Assembly: GCF_009801115.1 (NCBI RefSeq)
Contig: NZ_VTOL01000001.1
Location: forward strand, 310,001-374,000
Length of the DNA: 64,000 nt
DNA from: Dyadobacter sp. 3J3
GTDB taxonomy: Bacteria > Bacteroidota > Bacteroidia > Cytophagales > Spirosomataceae
Direction: 5' to 3'
Shown here: positions 53,164 to 62,208 of the stretch, piece by piece
Layout: each line of letters starts with the position of its first letter
How positions within the stretch are numbered: the stretch's first letter is position 1
Position numbers and translations under genes: made by a program
Notes under the pieces: model-generated
What the model saw: only the letters and a program-made list of their open reading frames with translations
The model's database searches: none
What the model was told of the DNA's origin: nothing

Positions 53164-54348
53164 TTAAAGTCTTTCCACAATTATCGCCGAAGCTCCACCG
53201 CCTCCATTACAAATAGCGGCAAGTCCGTAGCGTCCGTTTTTTTGTTTTAAAACAGAAAGTAACGTAGTGATAATTCTTGCTCCCGAAGCTCCTAACGGAT
53301 GCCCCAGCGAAACTCCACCACCGAATACATTTACCCTTTCCTGATCCAGTCCGAGTTCTTTGATATAGTATAGGGCAACGACTGCAAACGCTTCATTTAT
53401 CTCAAAGTAATCGATATCAGAAATTGACAATCCTGCTTTCTTCAAAACTTTTTGCGTTGCCAAAACCGGCGTAGTGGTAAACCAGGCAGGATCTTGTTCT
53501 GCATCGGCATAGGCAACAATTCTGGCTACGGGTTTTAATCCTGATTTCAAAACTACATCCGTACCTGCCAATACCAGTGCCGCAGAACCATCATTGATGG
53601 TTGAAGCATTGGCAGCTGTAACCGTTCCATCAGCAGAAAAAACCGGTTTTAACAGAGGGATTTTTTCAAACTTAACCTTTTTAAATTCTTCATCTTCTTC
53701 CACAAAAACAGAAGCACCGCCCTTTGGAGAAATTATTTCAACCGGAACGATTTCATTTTTAAAATACCCATTTTCCGTAGAATTGGCACTTAATTTATAA
53801 GAACGAATTGCAAAATCATCCTGCTCTTCCCGGCTGATACTATATTTTGAAGCGGTTTTATCACCACAAAGTCCCATGGCACTTTGGTCATACACATCCG
53901 TAAGTCCGTCTTTCACCAAACCATCAATAATTTCACCATTTCCATACCCATAACCATTTCGTGCTTTTGGTAAATAGTAAGGAATCTGGGACATATTTTC
54001 CATACCACCGGCCACAACTATTTCTGCATCACCCAATTGAATAGCTTGTGCGCCAAGCATAACAGCTTTCATGCCGGAAGCACAAACCTTATTAACGGTC
54101 GTACAAATTACGTCGGGAGATAATCCTGAAAAAATGGCAGCCTGGCGTGCAGGAGCTTGCCCAAGATTGGAAGAAATTACATTTCCCATATACACTTCCT
54201 GTACGGAAGCCGGGTCAATTTTTGATTTTTCGAGTGCTCCGCTAATCGCCACCGCGCCAAGTCTGGTTGCTGAAACAGAGGATAACGAACCGCCAAAACT
54301 ACCAATCGGTGTGCGGGCAGCAGCAAGAATAAAAACTTCTTCTTTCAT
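53164..54348 (-). CDS. Acetyl-CoA C-acetyltransferase (thiolase)
   Basis: A 394-residue cytoplasmic thiolase. Catalytic residues are visible: TTVNKVCASGMKAVMLGAQA near residue 88 (nucleophile Cys), IDYFEINEAFAVVALYYI near residue 340 (NEAF), VFGGGVSLGHPLGASGARII with the His, and LAAICNGGGGASAIIVERL at the end (second Cys). It condenses or cleaves acetoacetyl-CoA, feeding ketone-body, fatty-acid or mevalonate-type metabolism. No beta-oxidation genes are adjacent. The 154-bp gap upstream probably holds its promoter. Confidence 0.95.
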   Translation of the reverse strand: MKEEVFILAAARTPIGSFGGSLSSVSATRLGAVAISGALEKSKIDPASVQEVYMGNVISSNLGQAPARQAAIFSGLSPDVICTTVNKVCASGMKAVMLGAQAIQLGDAEIVVAGGMENMSQIPYYLPKARNGYGYGNGEIIDGLVKDGLTDVYDQSAMGLCGDKTASKYSISREEQDDFAIRSYKLSANSTENGYFKNEIVPVEIISPKGGASVFVEEDEEFKKVKFEKIPLLKPVFSADGTVTAANASTINDGSAALVLAGTDVVLKSGLKPVARIVAYADAEQDPAWFTTTPVLATQKVLKKAGLSISDIDYFEINEAFAVVALYYIKELGLDQERVNVFGGGVSLGHPLGASGARIITTLLSVLKQKNGRYGLAAICNGGGGASAIIVERL

Positions 54349-54502
54349 GATTTTGGTTTTGTTGATCTGTTTTTAGCAAATCAAAAGTTTATTGCCAGAC
54401 TGTATTCAGTACAACAATAAATATAGCAATCCTGTCCTGAAATGAAGAAGTTTTTATTCTATCAATAATATTTTCGCGGATTTTAAATTAATATACGGGT
54501 TT

Positions 54503-54754
54503 CTAAAGATCATCAGAGCTTCCCGGCAACCGGTCATATTCTCCTTTTACACCATAATAACCGAAAATCATAAGCCCGGCACAGATCGGGATAAATATGA
54601 TAATGATGATCGACCATTGTAAAGTGGTATTAGTCCTCGCTATTCCAACAGCAGCGGCCGCGATTTTATCAGCCGCCTGCATAAATAAAAATAAAATAAT
54701 CGTCGGGCCTAAAATAATCCAGACAACTCCTAAAATTCTTTTAATAGTATTCAT
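54503..54754 (-). CDS. Small two-span membrane protein linked to the MFS gene
   Basis: An 83-residue protein with two hydrophobic segments (about residues 8-28 and 47-70), an AADKIAAAAVGIA loop and a polar acidic tail (GEYDRLPGSSDDL). The MFS carrier lies 90 bp upstream in the same direction, so cotranscription is plausible. It resembles a small uncharacterised family seen beside MFS transporters (DUF6814-like; recognition is tentative). It may stabilise or tune the carrier. Confidence 0.65.
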   Translation of the reverse strand: MNTIKRILGVVWIILGPTIILFLFMQAADKIAAAAVGIARTNTTLQWSIIIIIFIPICAGLMIFGYYGVKGEYDRLPGSSDDL

Positions 54755-54844
54755 ATCTTTTTGCTTAATGATAGCTGTTTTATAATGCTTTCCTAAATCT
54801 CAGAAATATTAACTACCGACAGCCGATTGCCGACCGCCGAAAGC

Positions 54845-56377
54845 TTAATCCGTCACATCCCGGTCACCTTTATTATTAATATAAACCGCTCCAATTACAA
54901 ACGATAAAGAAGCGATTCCAATCGGATACCACAATCCGGACAAAGGCGTGGAACCTTGAAATGAAGCGACCAATGTGGCAATAAAAGGAACAAGACCGCC
55001 AAAAACGCCATTCCCTATATGATAAGGAAGTGACATAGAAGTATACCTGATTTGTGTTGGAAACAATTCTACAAGAAAAGCAGCGATCGGGCCGTATACC
55101 ATAGTAACCAGCAAAACCTGGAAAAATACAAGTGCCACTATAATCCAAAAAGTGCTGTTCGGTAAGGTCACGTCAGCAAATGAAATCTTTTCTGTTGGCG
55201 GCATCGTTTCATCGGCGTGAAGCGTAACTGCTTTTATTTCCTTGAATGTACTGCCATTGTTTAAGGTTTTAATCGTAGTTGTTGTAATCAGCGAGTCTGC
55301 TTTTTCGGCTAAAAATTCTCTTGTAACAATCGGTGCCGATGTTGATTTTAACTCCGTTTTTTGAAATTCTCCAACGTTGGTTGCGTCAATAAAATACTGG
55401 TAAATCGGACGGTAAAATAATATTCCGAGTAACATACCCGACAGCATAATCCACTTCCTTCCAACTTTATCACTCCATGAGCCAAAGATTACAAAGAAAG
55501 GTGTAGCAAATAAAATAGCCCAAAGCAAAATGTAACGGGATTCGTTGAAATCCAGTTTGCAGGTATTTTCAAGAAAAGATTGTGCGTAAAATTGTCCCGT
55601 GTACCAAATTACACCCTGCCCCATCGTGGCTCCGAAAAGTGCCAGCAATACCATTTTAAAATTTGCCTTTTTCTGAAAACTTTCTTTTAAAGGATTTGCA
55701 GAAATTTTCCCTTCGGCTTTCAATTTTGAAAAAACCGGCGATTCATGCATTTTCATGCGGATATAAATCGAAACGCCAACCAGTAAAATGGAAAGTAAAA
55801 ATGGAATCCGCCAGCCCCAATCGGCAAAAGCAGGTGCACCGAGAATATTTTTTGTGGCAACAATAACGCCCAAGGAAAGAAATAATCCCAAAGTTGCCGT
55901 CGTCTGGATCCAGCTTGTAAAAAATCCTCTTTTCCCAGCTGGCGCGTGTTCTGCCACATACGTGGCCGCACCACCATATTCACCACCCAAGGCAAGCCCC
56001 TGAACGAGTCTTAAAATCAAAACCAAAATAGGAGCCGCATAACCGATACTGGAATAGGAAGGAATTAAACCAATCAAAAAAGTAGAGCCGCCCATCAAAA
56101 CGAGCGTCAATAAAAATGTATATTTCCTTCCAATTAAATCTCCCAATCGACCAAAAACCAATGCCCCAAAAGGCCTGACTATAAAACCTGCAGCAAAAAT
56201 TGCCAACGTGTTAATTAGCGCCGACGCACCGGCGTCACTTGGAAATAGCTGATGACCAATGATTACTGCAAGACTTCCAAAAATGTAGAAATCGTACCAT
56301 TCAATTAATGTCCCGAGTGAGGAAGCTGCGATCACTTTTGTGATGCTTTGTGTAACATTGTCTTTGGGTGTACTCAT
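54845..56377 (-). CDS. MFS transporter, metabolite:H+ symporter type
   Basis: The 510-residue carrier has about twelve membrane segments and MHS-family motifs: LGTLIEWYDFYIFGSLA at the start, RPFGALVFGRLGDLIGRKYT (D-x-x-G-R-x-x) near residue 68 and GEYGGAATYVAEHAP near residue 135. The family imports carboxylates, sugars acids, proline or betaine with protons. An insert of about 75 residues (about 340-415) between segments, rich in T and S and containing EFLAEKADSLITTTT, is unusual for the family. A small membrane protein gene follows. The substrate is not deducible. Confidence 0.9.
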   Translation of the reverse strand: MSTPKDNVTQSITKVIAASSLGTLIEWYDFYIFGSLAVIIGHQLFPSDAGASALINTLAIFAAGFIVRPFGALVFGRLGDLIGRKYTFLLTLVLMGGSTFLIGLIPSYSSIGYAAPILVLILRLVQGLALGGEYGGAATYVAEHAPAGKRGFFTSWIQTTATLGLFLSLGVIVATKNILGAPAFADWGWRIPFLLSILLVGVSIYIRMKMHESPVFSKLKAEGKISANPLKESFQKKANFKMVLLALFGATMGQGVIWYTGQFYAQSFLENTCKLDFNESRYILLWAILFATPFFVIFGSWSDKVGRKWIMLSGMLLGILFYRPIYQYFIDATNVGEFQKTELKSTSAPIVTREFLAEKADSLITTTTIKTLNNGSTFKEIKAVTLHADETMPPTEKISFADVTLPNSTFWIIVALVFFQVLLVTMVYGPIAAFLVELFPTQIRYTSMSLPYHIGNGVFGGLVPFIATLVASFQGSTPLSGLWYPIGIASLSFVIGAVYINNKGDRDVTD

Positions 56378-56486
56378 TGATCAGCAAGTGGTAAGTATTG
56401 AACGTGAGATGGTTTGCCGGATATGGCAAATGCTTAATTAGCTGAATAAGGCATAAATACTGGTTCAATACTCATAAGAAAATAAA

Positions 56487-56513
56487 AAGCCTTCCAATTC
56501 AATTGGAAGGCTT
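56487..56513 (-). terminator. Terminator of the small acidic gene
   Basis: AAGCCTTCCAATT (56487-56499) is followed after one base by its reverse complement. On the minus strand the stem is followed by TTTTTATTTTC, so it ends leftward transcription from the gene at 56542. The inner bases must form the loop. Confidence 0.8.
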
Positions 56514-56541
56514 CTAACATTTTAATCTCTTTGTTGACCTA

Positions 56542-56778
56542 TTATTTGTCTAAATTGTCCTCATCATCTTCGTTTTCCAAATCGACCAAAGTTGCATCTT
56601 CTGCTTTGTTGGCTACATCATCGACACTATAATCTTCCCTCAACAGATCAGGATTTTCACTGGGTAGATCTGTCCCAAGAGTTTTTCCACTCGTCTTATT
56701 TGAATAAACCGGTGGTTCCAACAACGACTTACTTGTATCTATAATTTCCGGATCTTTTCTTTTCGATATCATGATCAT
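56542..56778 (-). CDS. Small acidic protein of unknown function
   Basis: The 78-residue protein starts MIMISKRKDPEIIDTSKSLL and ends in acidic residues (LENEDDEDNLDK). There is no membrane segment or motif; it should be disordered. The following terminator supports a real short transcript. ATG at codon 3 is an alternative start. The 294 bp to its right (56779-57072) have no gene. Confidence 0.5.
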   Translation of the reverse strand: MIMISKRKDPEIIDTSKSLLEPPVYSNKTSGKTLGTDLPSENPDLLREDYSVDDVANKAEDATLVDLENEDDEDNLDK

Positions 56779-57072
56779 TCAGTTTAAAAGTTGACTACTA
56801 AACTAATTCTGATATCAATTTTGAAATAATCATACCTGTTGCTTTTCTATCTTAATCTGTAATTAAATGTAGAGAATTTTCCGTTTTTGTAGAAGATGAA
56901 CGCATGGGTTTTCCACTGCTATATGATTATGAACCTGATCAGCATAGGTCAGATTACTATTTGAATCAGAAATAACACTGAGATTTGGTATTATCTAAAA
57001 ACCTCATGAAATTGCCGCCCTGCTTGGATCCATACGGATTTCTGTTTCCTGAATCTCCTAAACCATTTAAAA

Positions 57073-57810
57073 ATGCTAGAAAAAATTGCACTTCTATTTA
57101 TATTGATATCCGGATTTTTTTATCAAAATCCCGTTATTGCCGACCCGGCAGATTCTACACTTATTATCAAAAAAATCACAGACTTTAAAGTCAATGGTGA
57201 GGGTTCGGCAGCAAACTGGGCGAATGCCAGCTGGTTTGATATAACCGTTCAAAACGGCCCAAAACAAACGAAACCAGGTAAACAATTTCCTACAAAAGCC
57301 AAAATTATGTATTCCGAAAAAGGGATATATTTTCTTTTTGACTGTACAGATAAAAGACTGACCTCAACCATCATGGAAGATTTCGGGCTCTTGTTTAAAG
57401 AAGATGTTGTGGAAGTTTTTTTATGGCCGGATACTGCCATTCCTATTTATCTGGAATACGAAGTTTCTCCGCTGAATTATGAACTTGCCATTCTGGTACC
57501 AAATCTCAAAGGTGGAAATACTGGCTGGAAACCCTGGCATTATGACGAGCGAAATAAAGTACAGCACGAAACCAGCGCCTTAGGCCAAAAGAAAAGTATG
57601 GCGGCAGTAGAGGGCTGGAAGGCTGAATTTTTTATTCCTTATGCACTTATGAACCCGATTATCCCCACAGCACCAAAATCGGGTACACAGTGGAAAGGGA
57701 ATTTTTACCGTATTGATTATGACGACGCCGAAACTGCTTATTACTCATGGCAGAAAACCAGTGGAAGTTTCCACGATTTCAAAAAATTCGGTACGCTCAT
57801 TTTCGAATAA
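57073..57810 (+). CDS. CBM9-like carbohydrate-binding exported protein
   Basis: A 245-residue protein with an N-terminal hydrophobic signal (LEKIALLFILISGFFYQ) and a single CBM9-like beta-sandwich: ITDFKVNGEGSAANWANASW near residue 35, KIMYSEKGIYFLFDCTDKRL near residue 75, EDVVEVFLWPDTAIPIYLEY near residue 112 and FFIPYALM near residue 190. Such domains bind sugar chain ends; here no catalytic module is attached. It is 25 bp upstream of the lactonase gene, so both probably form one operon for sugar handling. Confidence 0.85.
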   Translation: MLEKIALLFILISGFFYQNPVIADPADSTLIIKKITDFKVNGEGSAANWANASWFDITVQNGPKQTKPGKQFPTKAKIMYSEKGIYFLFDCTDKRLTSTIMEDFGLLFKEDVVEVFLWPDTAIPIYLEYEVSPLNYELAILVPNLKGGNTGWKPWHYDERNKVQHETSALGQKKSMAAVEGWKAEFFIPYALMNPIIPTAPKSGTQWKGNFYRIDYDDAETAYYSWQKTSGSFHDFKKFGTLIFE

Positions 57811-57835
57811 AATTTAATCAAATAACCACTAAACC

Positions 57836-58942
57836 ATGAAACAAACCATTCTTATAATCATCTGTTTAATCGCAGCGACCATGACTTTTGCACAGAAACC
57901 AAAAACCAGAGAAATTCTCTACATCGGGACTTATACTCAAAAAGGTGAAGGAATTTATGTCTACGATTTTGACAGGAGCACAATGTCATTCAAAGAATTG
58001 CAGGTTTTGACCAATAAAAACAGTCCTTCATTCCTGGAATTCCATCCGAATAAAAAATTCCTTTATTCTGCCAATGAAGATAATAATACGATCTCGTCAT
58101 ATAAAATTGATCAGGTAACGGCCAAACTTACCCCGATCAACGAAAAATCATCCGTTGGAAAAGGCCCATGCCATGTAAGTGTAGATCCGAAAGGGCGATT
58201 TATTTACGTTTCCAACTACGGCAGCGGATTGCTGGCTGTTTATCTGTTAAATGCAGACGGAAGCATCGGAGAACTGGCAGACCAGATTCAGGACAAAGGT
58301 TCCGCATCTCAAAAACCACATATGCACTCGGTGATTCCTTCGGCAGACGGTAAATTTATTTACGCGTCAGATCTTGGGATCGACAGAATTATGGTTTACA
58401 TGGTCGATCAGAAAACCGGAAAACTTACGCCGGGCGCAGTTCCTTATGCCGAAGTAAAAGCAGGCGACGGTCCGCGTCACTTTGCTATTCATCCAAACGG
58501 AAATTTTGGATATTCTGCCTGTGAATTAAATTCGGTTGTCAATGTTTTTCAAATTGTAAAAAACACGGGTGCCTTGGTTCCTATCGAAAGCGTGAGTATG
58601 CTTCCTGCTGATTTTAAAGGAAAAAGTTTTGCAGCCGATATTCATTTTTCACCGGACGGGAAATTCCTTTACGCCTCTAACCGCGGACATGAAAGTATTG
58701 TCGTATATGCCGTTGACGCCAAAACCGGAAAATTGACCACCGTTGGCTTCCCTGAAACACATGGAAAACATCCGCGCAATTTTATGGTTGATGCAAAAGG
58801 AGAATTGGTGATTGTTACCAACCGGGATAATAACAATGTTGTTTTCTTTAAACGAAATGCTGAGACAGGTTTATTGACTTATCTGAATAAGGAAATTAGT
58901 ATCCCTACGCCGGTTTGTGTGAAGCAGTTGTTTTTGAAGTAG
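57836..58942 (+). CDS. Lactonase family beta-propeller protein (6-phosphogluconolactonase-like), exported
   Basis: The 368-residue protein has a signal peptide ending TFAQ and a seven-bladed propeller with repeated blade motifs such as LEFHPNKKFLYSANEDNN, VSVDPKGRFIYVSNYGSG, IHPNGNFGYSACELNSVVNV and FSPDGKFLYASNRGHESIVV. This is the Pgl/YbhE-type lactonase fold. With a signal peptide it cannot serve the cytoplasmic pentose-phosphate pathway; hydrolysis of an exported sugar lactone is more likely. It follows the CBM9-like gene at 25 bp. A short hairpin lies after the stop. Confidence 0.88.
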   Translation: MKQTILIIICLIAATMTFAQKPKTREILYIGTYTQKGEGIYVYDFDRSTMSFKELQVLTNKNSPSFLEFHPNKKFLYSANEDNNTISSYKIDQVTAKLTPINEKSSVGKGPCHVSVDPKGRFIYVSNYGSGLLAVYLLNADGSIGELADQIQDKGSASQKPHMHSVIPSADGKFIYASDLGIDRIMVYMVDQKTGKLTPGAVPYAEVKAGDGPRHFAIHPNGNFGYSACELNSVVNVFQIVKNTGALVPIESVSMLPADFKGKSFAADIHFSPDGKFLYASNRGHESIVVYAVDAKTGKLTTVGFPETHGKHPRNFMVDAKGELVIVTNRDNNNVVFFKRNAETGLLTYLNKEISIPTPVCVKQLFLK

Positions 58943-58960
58943 AAAAAATTTGATAATGAT

Positions 58961-58999
58961 AAAGCCGCTAATCTGATTTCATATCAAATTGGCGGCTTT
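58961..58999. terminator. Hairpin between lactonase and HicB-like genes
   Basis: AAAGCCGCTAAT (58961-58972) pairs with ATTGGCGGCTTT (58988-58999) with one G-T wobble and a 15-base loop. The T-run is short, so terminator strength is uncertain. It lies between converging genes. Confidence 0.6.
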
Positions 59000-59010
59000 G
59001 GTGTTTCAAC

Positions 59011-59223
59011 TTAAAATTCTCCTTTCCAAATTAACTCATAATCACTTTTAAGAGCCAAAGGAATTTGTTCTGTGGGAAACGTTTTTATAATTTCTATACA
59101 ATTAAATATTGAGGCTTTTGCTTCTTCAATACTATCTCCTATTCCCGTGATCATTTCTACATTTTCTGCATAGGCACCATAATGGCCTTTGCCTTTTTCG
59201 ATGGTGATTTCTATTTTTTGCAT
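59011..59223 (-). CDS. Truncated HicB-like antitoxin
   Basis: The 70 residues match the N-terminal RNase-H-like part of HicB: MQKIEITIEKGKGHYGAYAE and GIGDSIEEAKASIFNCIEII. The usual Bacteroidota HicB continues after YELIW with a DNA-binding C-terminal domain of about 70 more residues, but here the frame stops three codons later (KGEF). No HicA toxin gene is adjacent: 59224-59384 holds only a 22-codon frame. It is probably a relic that lost its toxin and DNA-binding domain, or a free-standing HicB-like domain. Confidence 0.65.
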   Translation of the reverse strand: MQKIEITIEKGKGHYGAYAENVEMITGIGDSIEEAKASIFNCIEIIKTFPTEQIPLALKSDYELIWKGEF

Positions 59224-59384
59224 AACTATATTTAAAGTTTTAAACCATTAAACAGAAATTCTACTTTTTAATTTTCCAACTCATCAAGGCTGTATTACTA
59301 TCTTTACTGATTACTAAATATTCTTCTTCCATAAAATTTAGTCCAGATAAATACTAAAATTGAATATTATTTTTCTTTATAACT

Positions 59385-61874
59385 TCATTCCCCTCTCTTC
59401 ACAAACCTACCCGAAAAAACATCCGTCGCCTTCCCATCCCTAAACACCACTTTTCCATTCACCCAAACCATCAAAATCCCATCGGATAAAGCCTTAGGAT
59501 TAGCGATGGTTGCATTGTCTTTGACTGTTTCAGGATCAAACAAAACCAGATCTGCGTAGTAATTTGGTGTAACAATTCCTCTGTTTTTGATTCCGGTATT
59601 TTCTGCGGCCAGGCCTGTCATTTTATAAACCGCTGTTTCAAGCGACATAATTTTCTGTTCTCTCACATACTTACCTAAAACGCGTGGAAAAGATCCATGT
59701 CCACGCGGATGGCCGCCTACACTTCCGTCAGAACAAATGCTGCTATTGGGCCAGGCTAAAAAATTAATTACATCGTCTTCGGACATTGAAGTGGCAGCAA
59801 TCACCGCAGTGCCATCCTTTTCTTCCGCTTCACGAACAATGCGCATCAACGCTTTTGCCGGACTTTCCTGATTCATTACCCCAATTTCTGTAACTGTTTT
59901 TCCTTCAAAAGATTTATTGGCAGAAAAATTAGTGATGTAAGATTGGGCTGGATCGAACAATTGTTTGGTCGCAAAAATGGCACTTTCTTCATTATTAAAA
60001 TCTTTTTTCGGAAATAAAACCCGCGGCGTAGACATCCACATCTGGTAAGGATAAACATCCGCGGTTATATTAACTCCATCCGCTCTGGCTTCTGCCAGTT
60101 GCGCAAGAATATCATGAGATTTCCCCCACTTACTGACCATAGCGATTTTCATATGAGAAATCTGAACCGGAATTTTTGCCTTTTTCCCGATCTGAATAAT
60201 CTCGTCCAGCGATTCTTCCAGATTCATATCCTCACTCCGGATGTGACTGATATATCTTCCACCTTTGGATGCAGCCACTTTTGCCAAATCCACCACTTCA
60301 TCCCGGTTGGAATAAAATGCATCTTCATATTCAAGTCCCGTCGCCAAACCCAACGAACCTTTTTCAAGCTCTCTTGACAAAATACTTTTCATCGAATCCA
60401 GTTCCGACGGTTTGGAAGTACGAAACAGTTTTTTTCCCATGGCCATAGAACGCATCATACCATGACCGGTATACGTTGCCAGATTTGTACTAACCGGCTT
60501 ATTTTTCATTCGTGCCAAAATGCTGTCAATGGGTATTCCACCGCCATCCTGACCAACCACAATCGTAGTAATTCCCTGACTGATCGTTGAAAGAGATTCG
60601 GGATTATCTTCCAGTCCGCGGTCATGGTGACTATGGCTGTCTATAAAACCGGGAGCGAGTACTTTCCCTTTTCCATCAATTATTTCTTCATTTTTGTAAG
60701 CCGTCAGCTCGCCAATATCCCGAATTTTTGCATCAATCAGCCGCACACCGACTTTTCGGCCAGCCGTTCCTGTTCCGTCGATCAAATTTACATTACTGAT
60801 CAGGCTTGTCACCGGCACTTTAATAGGCCTTCCTTCAAAAAGACTGGTTGCTAATCCGGCAGCCTTGTAATTTCCGGAATTATCAAGAATAATTAACGTT
60901 TCATTGGTTTTTATATGTCTGACAATCATTGTATTAAACCCTACCCAGCCACCAGAATGCTGTACAATTTCTCCTGCTTTGGTAATAAACCAGCCAAAAC
61001 CGTACCCTGTTTCCTTTCCATTATTCAGTTTTCCGGACGTAATTGCTTCCTGAAAAGTGGTTTTCTTAACAAGCTTTTCAGTGTACAAAGCCTGGTCCCA
61101 TTTGTACAGATCTTCAACGGTTGAATAGATATTTCCATCACCAACCACACCATCAAACCGCACCAGATCATTCAAAACTTTCTTTCCGCCTTCAATTTTA
61201 AAACCGAAAACACGGCTTGGCGGATAGATTTTCATTTTTAACGTGCAGACATAAGAATTGGTCATATTTAATGGAACTGCAATATATTTCTTAAAAAACC
61301 GGTCAGCCGGCATACCCGAAAGTTCTTCAATAATAGAAGCAAGCGTGGTGTAATTGGTATTGCAATACTCAAATTTCTCTCCCGGCTGAAAAACCAGCTC
61401 CGGCTTTTTGATTGCAATCAATTCGAGCAAAGATTCATTGGTAAGCGTATCCAGTAAACCCATATTATTCTGGGCAAAATCAAAATACTCCGGCAAACCC
61501 GAAGTATGGTTCATCAATTGACGCACGGTAATCTGGTCATAAGGAAATTCAGGTAAGTACCGATTTACTTTATCGTCAAACTTCAATTTCCCCTGCTCTT
61601 TCAAAATCATCGCCATCATAGTAAAAAACTGCTTGGAAACCGAGGCAAGATTAAATGCCGAAGCCGTAGTAAGCGGCTTATCATCAGGCGTATTCGTTAT
61701 TCCATAAGCTTTTTTGAAGATAGTTTTTCCATTTTCACCAATCAAAACGGTACCGTTAAACAGATCTCGCTCTTGTAAATAAGTAAGAAGGGAATCTACT
61801 TTTTGGGCTTTTTTAGTGATTTGAGCTTGGGTAAAGAATGGGAAGAGAAATAATAACAGAAGTAATTTTTTCAT
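59385..61874 (-). CDS. Fusion of serine beta-lactamase-like hydrolase and D-aminoacylase-type amidohydrolase
   Basis: Starting at ATG 61874 (MKKLLLLLFLFPFFTQAQ, signal peptide) gives 829 residues; ATG 61907 would add 11. Residues about 20-355 are an S12 beta-lactamase/esterase domain with SVSK (Ser-x-x-Lys nucleophile near residue 79), YCNTNY and HSGGW. Residues about 370-825 are an N-acyl-D-amino-acid deacylase/amidohydrolase with VLAPGFIDSHSHHDRGLEDN (metal ligands), GIKNRGIVTPNYYADLVLFD near the end and a WVNGKVVFRDGK tail. Both parts should act outside the cytoplasm, possibly on D-amino-acid peptides or their acyl forms. Divergent from the SelA-like gene. Confidence 0.88.
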   Translation of the reverse strand: MKKLLLLLFLFPFFTQAQITKKAQKVDSLLTYLQERDLFNGTVLIGENGKTIFKKAYGITNTPDDKPLTTASAFNLASVSKQFFTMMAMILKEQGKLKFDDKVNRYLPEFPYDQITVRQLMNHTSGLPEYFDFAQNNMGLLDTLTNESLLELIAIKKPELVFQPGEKFEYCNTNYTTLASIIEELSGMPADRFFKKYIAVPLNMTNSYVCTLKMKIYPPSRVFGFKIEGGKKVLNDLVRFDGVVGDGNIYSTVEDLYKWDQALYTEKLVKKTTFQEAITSGKLNNGKETGYGFGWFITKAGEIVQHSGGWVGFNTMIVRHIKTNETLIILDNSGNYKAAGLATSLFEGRPIKVPVTSLISNVNLIDGTGTAGRKVGVRLIDAKIRDIGELTAYKNEEIIDGKGKVLAPGFIDSHSHHDRGLEDNPESLSTISQGITTIVVGQDGGGIPIDSILARMKNKPVSTNLATYTGHGMMRSMAMGKKLFRTSKPSELDSMKSILSRELEKGSLGLATGLEYEDAFYSNRDEVVDLAKVAASKGGRYISHIRSEDMNLEESLDEIIQIGKKAKIPVQISHMKIAMVSKWGKSHDILAQLAEARADGVNITADVYPYQMWMSTPRVLFPKKDFNNEESAIFATKQLFDPAQSYITNFSANKSFEGKTVTEIGVMNQESPAKALMRIVREAEEKDGTAVIAATSMSEDDVINFLAWPNSSICSDGSVGGHPRGHGSFPRVLGKYVREQKIMSLETAVYKMTGLAAENTGIKNRGIVTPNYYADLVLFDPETVKDNATIANPKALSDGILMVWVNGKVVFRDGKATDVFSGRFVKRGE

Positions 61875-62208
61875 AACGTGATCTGAAGAGTTTTGGGTTA
61901 ATAGCAATAAGCCACTAATTTATATCAAACCCGCGCAAATCATACTACTTCCGGATTTATTAAGGTTATTTATGAAATAGTCTTGTTTAAATCGTATCTA
62001 AATACAAATCAGAAATTTATTATCCTCCTACCAAAATAAAAAATTACCAAAACCAACAATGGCCAAACTATATTTTTATAATTTAGTCAATTGAAAAAAA
62101 TAATTACACCAAAAAGAGTATCATTAGATATTTGCTGCATCTTTTCTCTGTCAGTCTGTCAAATAGACTTTGACAATTCCTAATCACCTTTTCAGTCACA
62201 TTTACATT
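61875..62208. other. Divergent intergenic region with promoters of the hydrolase module
   Basis: This 334-bp AT-rich gap separates the divergent fusion hydrolase and SelA-like genes and should hold promoters in both directions. I see only near-matches to TAnnTTTG (TAGACTTTG near 62165). No other ORF or RNA gene was recognised. Confidence 0.45.
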
